A model generated the notes under the pieces. That model saw only the letters and a program-made list of their open reading frames with translations, did no database searches and was not told the origin of the DNA. A stretch of DNA of 10,307 nt from an uncultured Clostridia bacterium (GTDB taxonomy: Bacteria; Bacillota_A; Clostridia; Oscillospirales; Oscillospiraceae), in the NCBI GenBank assembly GCA_947307375.1, contig CAMZIX010000043.1, forward strand, positions 1 through 10,307. The letters run 5' to 3'. The position numbers were made by a program, and so were the translations under genes. This document shows, piece after piece, positions 6,456 through 10,307 of the stretch (within the stretch, counting starts at the first letter, position 1; each line of letters opens with the position of its first letter).

Positions 6456-7076
6456 TTACTCGTTGAACCAGTCGTCCCCGTCCTCGGTCGTCATCTCGGC
6501 CGTGAGGGGCTTGAAAACAGGCTCGATATGCAGGCTCAGCAGCAGGCAGACAAGCCCGGGCAGGATAAAGACGAGCGGCGGCATCAGCCATACGATGAGG
6601 CCGAAGCCCAAAAGCTCGATCGTCATCAGCAGCGTCGTGCCGATGTTTCGCAGCGCCAGATACCCGCAGAACTTCAGCGTCGCGGAGACGGTATTGGAAA
6701 AGCGCGAGACGAAGGCGAAGACCCAGGGAAAAAACGCCAACAGCGCCAGGAGCAGGATCCTTCCGATCATCCCGAACAGGCCCGGGACCTCCATCCGACC
6801 GAAGGCGTACACGTCCGCGCCGAAGAGCAGCGCCGCGGCGAGGAAGATCAGCCACAGCAGCGTCGCGGCCTTGAAGTCGCGCCGGAAGGCGGCGAAAAAG
6901 CTCTTCACCAGGCGGCCGCGCTCGTGCCGGATGCACTTGACCACGCAGTAGTACAGCGCCGCGGAGGCCGCGCCGATCGTGACGACGGGCAGCGAGCAGA
7001 GCAGCCACAGCAGTCCCGCCGTGACGATGTCGATCACGGCCGTGATCGCCGCGCCGATCTTCGAGCTTTTCTTCAT
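6456..7076 (-). CDS. DUF624 (YesL-like) integral membrane protein
   Basis: A 206-residue membrane protein of the DUF624/YesL family, a Firmicutes group that often sits beside sugar ABC transporters and glycosidases and whose function is not established. Hydrophobic segments appear at about 12-30, 35-48, 72-90, 100-122, 145-162 and 165-185. The stretch following the first helices (CVVKCIRHERGRLVKSFFAAF, split around a basic loop at about 44-65) resembles the conserved family core with its F-x-x-x-F-[RK]-x-[DN]-F motif. The ATG is preceded by AAAGGAGG at 8 nt and by a good sigma-A promoter. It is the first gene of the operon with the sulfoquinovosidase. A role as an accessory of the importer is a guess from neighbourhood only. 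Confidence 0.85.
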   Translation of the reverse strand: MKKSSKIGAAITAVIDIVTAGLLWLLCSLPVVTIGAASAALYYCVVKCIRHERGRLVKSFFAAFRRDFKAATLLWLIFLAAALLFGADVYAFGRMEVPGLFGMIGRILLLALLAFFPWVFAFVSRFSNTVSATLKFCGYLALRNIGTTLLMTIELLGFGLIVWLMPPLVFILPGLVCLLLSLHIEPVFKPLTAEMTTEDGDDWFNE

Positions 7077-7101
7077 GGCTGTCCCCTCCTTTGCGCTTCA
7101 C

Positions 7102-7130
7102 AGCATAATACAGCCCCCGGGCAAAGTCAA
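7102..7130 (-). promoter_or_regulatory. Sigma-A promoter of the DUF624-GH31 operon
   Basis: On the minus strand, TTGACT (7125-7130) and TATGCT (7102-7107) are 17 nt apart, about 25 nt before the DUF624 start codon. The short leader leaves little room for RNA-based control, and I see no dyad like the two candidate operators here. Confidence 0.72.
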
Positions 7131-7157
7131 TTCGGAAATGAACGACGCCGAAGCGAC

Positions 7158-7190
7158 AAAAGCGGAGGACGCGATGCGTTCTCCGCTTTT
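7158..7190 (-). terminator. Terminator downstream of the isomerase gene
   Basis: A 10-bp perfect stem (AAAAGCGGAG / CTCCGCTTTT), prolonged by four more pairs after one mismatch on the minus strand, with a tight 3-nt loop. It begins 9 nt past the isomerase stop codon and ends in TTTT on either strand, separating the isomerase from the DUF624-GH31 unit. Confidence 0.8.
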
Positions 7191-7199
7191 ATGTGCTTT

Positions 7200-8540
7200 T
7201 CAGTATCTGCAGATCTCGAAGCCGTACATGTTCGCCAGCGCCTCGAGCGCGGCGGCGTGGCGGCCTTTTATGACCACGAAATGCGGCTCGAAGCCGGCCT
7301 TGACGCTCTCCTCCACGATCTCGCGCGCGGGATTGTCGGTCCTGACGACGATCGAGGTGCCGATGAACTGCTTGGGCTTGTCGAGCGCCTCGCCCTCGAG
7401 GATGAAGAAGCGGAAGAAGCCGTCCGGCTCGCGGCCGATGCGGAAGACCGTGGCGTCCGGGAAGGCCTCGCAGCCGAAGTCCATCGCCGGGCCGATCCTG
7501 CGGTTGGGGTGCACGCCCACGACCGCGCCGGTGTCCTTGCGCGCCAGCGAGCAGGCGGCCGCGCCGCAGTGCCAGAAGGTGATCGTGTTCTCGCCCTCGT
7601 CGAGCGAGACGGGGTCGCCGAAGAAGACCGGCTCGCCGCTCAGGCGCATGCCGATCCACATCGACAGCGCGCCGTAGATGTCGGCCTCGCAGGCGGCGGC
7701 CACGCCCTCGTCGTTGAGCATGGACAGCACGGTGCACACGGGCGTGCCGAAGGCCGTGAAAAAGTCCGGCCAGCAGCGGGAGGCCAGCGCGCCGATACCG
7801 TGCTCGCGCACGTAATCGCCGTACGCCTTCAGCAGGCGCGCGTGGTCGAGGCGGTTGTTCTCGGGCGTTTTGTCCAGCCCGCAGGTCGCCTGCGCGGTCT
7901 TTTCCAGGTATTCCGCGCATTCCTCATCGGAAAAACTCTTTGCCTTTTCGATCAGCTCGCGGGCCTCGATCGCCTCGAGCTCGACGCCGAAGGCGTTCAT
8001 CAGCTCGCCGTCCAGCGCGCGGCCGAAGCCGAAGCCCTGCGGCGTATGGCCGACGGCGGACATCTTCAGGCTGCGCATCTCCTTTTTGACCGCGGCGGCC
8101 TTAACGACGGCCGAGAGCGCGTCCTTCACGCGCTCCTCCTCGGGCGAGCCGAAGAGATACTCGAAGCTGCGCTCGTCGAAGGCGCGCAGGGTGTTGGCCG
8201 CGCTGTAAGCCCCGGTCAGGGAGTTCAGGCGCAGCCGTCCCCCGTCGATGACGGGCTCGCGCAGCGTCCAGAGCAGCATGGGGCAGTCGAAGCGGCGCAG
8301 CACCTCGGACATATAGGCGGCGTTGGCGAAGGTGAGGTTCTGGAACACGATCAGATCCGGCGAAACGCCGTCGAGGAAGGCGCGCAGATCGTCGATCGAG
8401 AGCAGCATCTTTTCCGGGACGGCAAAGCGCTCGTCGATCGAGCGCAGCAGCCCCGCGGACAGATCGAACTGGCGCTGCGCGCTCTCGAGATGGAAGGTCG
8501 GCACGCCGACGGGAACGTAAACGGGAGTAAAGCTTTTCAT
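7200..8540 (-). CDS. L-fucose/L-arabinose isomerase-family aldose-ketose isomerase, candidate sulfoquinovose isomerase
   Basis: A 446-residue protein of the L-fucose-isomerase-related superfamily (COG2407-like), a group of divalent-metal-dependent aldose-ketose isomerases. The recognisable core is the C-terminal half: CEADIYGAL (284-292), GEPVFFGD (302-309) and FWHCG (322-326). By analogy with FucI, Glu285, Asp309 and His324 are the probable metal ligands. The N-terminal half is a Rossmann-like region (PDLIVFQNLTFAN at 61-73). It is shorter than E. coli FucI (about 590) but normal for this group. Beside a sulfoquinovosidase and a transketolase, the most likely reaction is sulfoquinovose to 6-deoxy-6-sulfofructose; isomerisation of 4-deoxy-4-sulfoerythrose is an alternative. 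The ATG has GGAGGAG 4 nt upstream and its own promoter, divergent from the transketolase. The specific substrate is inferred from context. Confidence 0.8.
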   Translation of the reverse strand: MKSFTPVYVPVGVPTFHLESAQRQFDLSAGLLRSIDERFAVPEKMLLSIDDLRAFLDGVSPDLIVFQNLTFANAAYMSEVLRRFDCPMLLWTLREPVIDGGRLRLNSLTGAYSAANTLRAFDERSFEYLFGSPEEERVKDALSAVVKAAAVKKEMRSLKMSAVGHTPQGFGFGRALDGELMNAFGVELEAIEARELIEKAKSFSDEECAEYLEKTAQATCGLDKTPENNRLDHARLLKAYGDYVREHGIGALASRCWPDFFTAFGTPVCTVLSMLNDEGVAAACEADIYGALSMWIGMRLSGEPVFFGDPVSLDEGENTITFWHCGAAACSLARKDTGAVVGVHPNRRIGPAMDFGCEAFPDATVFRIGREPDGFFRFFILEGEALDKPKQFIGTSIVVRTDNPAREIVEESVKAGFEPHFVVIKGRHAAALEALANMYGFEICRY

Positions 8541-8578
8541 GGAACTCCTCCGATAGTAATTGATAAACTGCGTGAAAT

Positions 8579-8607
8579 ATCATAGCCTCGATCTGAAAAG
8601 ATGTCAA
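8579..8607 (-). promoter_or_regulatory. Sigma-A promoter of the isomerase gene
   Basis: On the minus strand, a perfect -35 TTGACA (8602-8607) and -10 TATGAT (8579-8584) are separated by 17 nt, giving a leader of about 30 nt. It is back to back with the transketolase promoter in the 183-nt divergent intergenic region, so one bound regulator could affect both. Confidence 0.85.
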
Positions 8608-8651
8608 CAGGAAAGACAAAAAAGTTTTTCTTCATTTTACGGGCAGACACC

Positions 8652-8680
8652 TTGACAAAGGCGCGCCGCGGGATTACAAT
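8652..8680 (+). promoter_or_regulatory. Sigma-A promoter of the transketolase operon
   Basis: A perfect -35 TTGACA (8652-8657) and -10 TACAAT (8675-8680) with a 17-nt spacer that is strikingly GC-rich. Transcription should start near 8687, inside the candidate operator that follows. Confidence 0.87.
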
Positions 8681-8684
8681 CCGA

Positions 8685-8707
8685 TTTAGTTAAACCTTTT
8701 AATCAAA
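8685..8707. promoter_or_regulatory. Candidate operator at the transketolase transcription start
   Basis: Ten-base arms TTTAGTTAAA and TTTAATCAAA around a CCT centre match at eight of ten positions as an inverted repeat. The site begins 5 nt after the -10 box and covers the predicted start, the classic position for a repressor. Its core TTAA(A)-N3-(T)TTAA resembles the perfect dyad at 4217-4235 in the ABC leader, including the 3-nt centre. Confidence 0.5.
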
Positions 8708-8710
8708 TTA

Positions 8711-8715
8711 GGAGG
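8711..8715 (+). promoter_or_regulatory. Ribosome binding site deciding a TTG start
   Basis: GGAGG within TTAGGAGGAATT, 8 nt before the TTG at 8724. No in-frame ATG is near, so this site sets the start of the transketolase N-terminal subunit. Confidence 0.8.
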
Positions 8716-8723
8716 AATTACCA

Positions 8724-9551
8724 TTGAACACCGATCTGAAAACCATTTGCAAGGATATCCGCTGTGATATCATGACCTGCATCGGCCACCTGGGCGTGGG
8801 CCACATCGGCGGCTGCCTGTCCATCGTCGAGCTGCTCGCCGTGCTGTATTTTGAAGAAATGAACATCGACCCGGCCGAGCCGAAGATGGCGGGACGCGAC
8901 CGCTTTGTCTGCTCGAAGGGCCACGCCGGCCCCGCGGTGTACGCCGCGCTCGCCAACCGCGGCTACTTCCCCAAGTCCGAGCTGCTCACCCTCAACCAGG
9001 GCGGCACGCATCTGCCCAGCCACTGCGACATGAACCTCACCACCGGCATCGACATGACCGCCGGCTCGCTCGGCCAGGGCTTCTCCTGCGCCGCGGGCAT
9101 CGCGCTCGGCTCGAAGCTTGAGAACGACGGCGCGACGATCTACGCCCTCGTGGGCGACGGCGAGTCGCAGGAAGGCCAGATCTGGGAGGCGGCCATGTTC
9201 GCCGCCGCCAAGGGCCTGTCCAATCTCATCGGCTTCACCGACTACAACAAGCTGCAGATCGACGACACCGTCGCGAAGGTCAACGACATCGCGCCGCTCG
9301 GCGACAAGTGGGCCGCCTTCGGCTGGAACGTGATCGACGTGGAAGACGGCAACGACGTCGAGCAGGTCTCCGCCGCCGTGAAGCAGGCCAAGAGCTACCG
9401 CTCCACCGGCAGACCGACCATGGTCATCCTCAACACCGTCAAGGGCAAGGGCGTCAAGTGGATCGAGGAGCTCGGCGCGGGCAACCACAACACCAACGTC
9501 AACGAGGAACAGGCCGCGGCCGCCATCCGCGAGATCAGAGGGGAGGAATAA
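8724..9551 (+). CDS. Transketolase, N-terminal (thiamine diphosphate-binding) subunit
   Basis: A 275-residue protein covering the first transketolase domain, the usual length for the N-terminal half of split bacterial transketolases. Visible motifs are GHIGG (26-30), KGHAGPAVYAALA (65-77), GSLGQGFSCAAG (114-125) and the diphosphate/Mg-binding GDGESQEGQIWEA (144-156), with the following TDYNKLQ (172-178) supplying Asn175. It needs the downstream C-terminal subunit to form the active site. Starting at TTG, it ends 4 nt before the partner's ATG. In the sulfo-TK pathway the two-subunit transketolase (SqwGH, recalled from Clostridium) takes C2 units from 6-deoxy-6-sulfofructose and then 4-deoxy-4-sulfoerythrulose to glyceraldehyde 3-phosphate. 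The YihQ neighbour favours this role, but a pentose-phosphate or other sugar transketolase cannot be excluded from the sequence. Confidence 0.93.
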   Translation: MNTDLKTICKDIRCDIMTCIGHLGVGHIGGCLSIVELLAVLYFEEMNIDPAEPKMAGRDRFVCSKGHAGPAVYAALANRGYFPKSELLTLNQGGTHLPSHCDMNLTTGIDMTAGSLGQGFSCAAGIALGSKLENDGATIYALVGDGESQEGQIWEAAMFAAAKGLSNLIGFTDYNKLQIDDTVAKVNDIAPLGDKWAAFGWNVIDVEDGNDVEQVSAAVKQAKSYRSTGRPTMVILNTVKGKGVKWIEELGAGNHNTNVNEEQAAAAIREIRGEE

Positions 9552-9555
9552 AACC

Positions 9556-10307
9556 ATGGAAATGAGAGCTGCTTACGCCGAATGTCTGGCGAAATTCATG
9601 GAGGAGGACAAGCACGTCGTCGTCCTCGACGCCGATCTGGCCAAGGCCAGCGGCACCCGCAAGCTGTACGACCGCTTCCCCGAGCAGATGTTTGACTGCG
9701 GCGTGGCCGAGCAGGACATGGCCTCCATCGCGGCCGGTCTTGCCAGCTACGGCTTCAAGCCCTGGATCGAGAGCTTCACCCCCTTCGCCACGCGCCGCAT
9801 CTGCGACCAGATCACGATCTCGATCTCCTATGCCAAGCAGAACGTCAAGATCGTCGGCACCGACCCCGGCATCTCCGCCGAGCTCAACGGCGGCACGCAC
9901 ATGAGCATGGAGGATATCGGCGTCGTGCGCTCCATCCCCGGCATGGTGATCTTCGAGCCCGTCGACGAGACCCAGCTGCGCGCGGCCATGCCCGTGCTGA
10001 ACGCGTACGTCGGCCCGGTCTACATGCGTCTGTTCCGCAAGGTCACGCCCGACGTGTTCGGCCCCGACTACAAGTTCGATCTGTTCAAGGCCGACACCCT
10101 GCGCGAGGGCAGAGATCTGACGATCTTCGTCTCCGGCATGTTCACCCGCGACGTCGTCGACGCCGCCGGGGAGCTCGCCGCCGAGGGCCTTGAGGTCGAG
10201 GTCGTCAACGTCCACACCATCAAGCCCATCGACCGCGAGACCGTGATCGCCTCCGCGCGCAAGACCGGCGCCGTGCTGACCGTGGAGAACCACAACGTCA
10301 TCGGCGG
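9556..10307 (+). CDS. Transketolase, C-terminal subunit (partial, cut by the window end)
   Basis: The first 250 residues of the C-terminal half (pyrimidine-binding and C-terminal domains); the family is normally around 310, so perhaps 60 residues are missing. The catalytic glutamate that activates thiamine diphosphate is Glu52 in DCGVAEQDM, followed by the aromatic-rich ESFTPF (72-77) that contacts the cofactor ring. The conserved GGTHMSMEDIG (112-122) and RSIPGM (125-130) are also clear, and the last domain begins near DLTIFVSG (187-194). The ATG at 9556 follows GGGGAGG (9540-9546), which lies in the last codons of the N-subunit gene, so the two are translationally coupled and presumably made in equal amounts. 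The reading frame is open to the last base of the window. Role as for the N-terminal subunit. Confidence 0.93.
   Translation, partial: MEMRAAYAECLAKFMEEDKHVVVLDADLAKASGTRKLYDRFPEQMFDCGVAEQDMASIAAGLASYGFKPWIESFTPFATRRICDQITISISYAKQNVKIVGTDPGISAELNGGTHMSMEDIGVVRSIPGMVIFEPVDETQLRAAMPVLNAYVGPVYMRLFRKVTPDVFGPDYKFDLFKADTLREGRDLTIFVSGMFTRDVVDAAGELAAEGLEVEVVNVHTIKPIDRETVIASARKTGAVLTVENHNVIG

Noticed and set aside
8555..8572. Possible copy of the TTAA-N3-TTAA operator near the isomerase start
   Set aside because: The AT-rich stretch has no inverted repeat with a matching core.
4410..8585. Very long plus-strand open frame of about 1390 codons opposite the GH31, DUF624 and isomerase genes
   Set aside because: It is an antisense frame kept open by high GC and third-position bias. 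It is low in complexity (rich in Arg, Ala, Glu and Gln), crosses two terminators and two promoters, and lacks family motifs, while the minus strand holds clear enzymes.
8591..8602. ATCT-GAAA-AGAT dyad between the -35 and -10 boxes of the isomerase promoter
   Set aside because: Only 4-bp arms; expected by chance and unlike the two candidate operators.
8718..10293. Minus-strand open frames opposite the transketolase genes
   Set aside because: Antisense shadows in a GC-rich region; the plus strand carries all transketolase motifs and good ribosome binding sites.
8724..10307. The pair as 1-deoxyxylulose-5-phosphate synthase or a pyruvate dehydrogenase E1
   Set aside because: DXS is a single chain of about 620 residues with a different domain linkage, and the motif spacing here fits split transketolases; no pyruvate dehydrogenase partners are adjacent.

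Overview
The window looks like a chromosomal segment of a GC-rich (about 60% by eye) anaerobic Firmicute, most like the Oscillospiraceae or a neighbouring Clostridia family. The clues are strong AGGAGG-type ribosome binding sites, consensus sigma-A promoters, a clostridial-type lipoprotein signal (FALCAC), a separately encoded two-subunit transketolase, and a DUF624/YesL gene next to sugar ABC transport genes. No taxonomic search was possible, so this is inference.

Layout from left to right: (1) a plus-strand stand-alone 2-oxoacid-dehydrogenase E2-like acyltransferase with an altered active-site motif, closed by a strong terminator; (2) a minus-strand sugar ABC transporter operon (lipoprotein binding protein at 4172-2901, then MalF-type and MalG-type permeases, no ATPase); (3) a minus-strand DUF624 membrane protein plus GH31 glycosidase operon; (4) a minus-strand L-fucose-isomerase-fold isomerase; (5) a divergent plus-strand operon with the N- and C-terminal transketolase subunits, the second cut by the window end. 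Four sigma-A promoters with exact 17-nt spacers drive units 2 to 5, and three hairpin terminators plus one intra-operon hairpin separate or tune them.

The key identification is the GH31 enzyme. It resembles E. coli YihQ along its whole length and keeps the YihQ residues that recognise the sulfonate of sulfoquinovose (Gln, Arg, Trp and Tyr equivalents at 275, 288, 291 and 492). This makes units 2 to 5 a probable sulfoquinovose (plant sulfolipid headgroup) utilisation locus. The ABC transporter would import sulfoquinovosyl glycerol or sulfoquinovose, the cytoplasmic GH31 would release sulfoquinovose, the isomerase would make 6-deoxy-6-sulfofructose, and the split transketolase would move two-carbon units to glyceraldehyde 3-phosphate. 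That is the logic of the sulfo-transketolase (sulfo-TK) pathway known from a Clostridium, which ends in isethionate. No aldolase, kinase, transaldolase, sulfosugar reductase, exporter or regulator is visible; the missing sulfo-TK steps would have to lie beyond 10307 or elsewhere.

Two similar inverted repeats, one at the transketolase promoter and one in the leader of the binding-protein gene, suggest that one regulator controls both.
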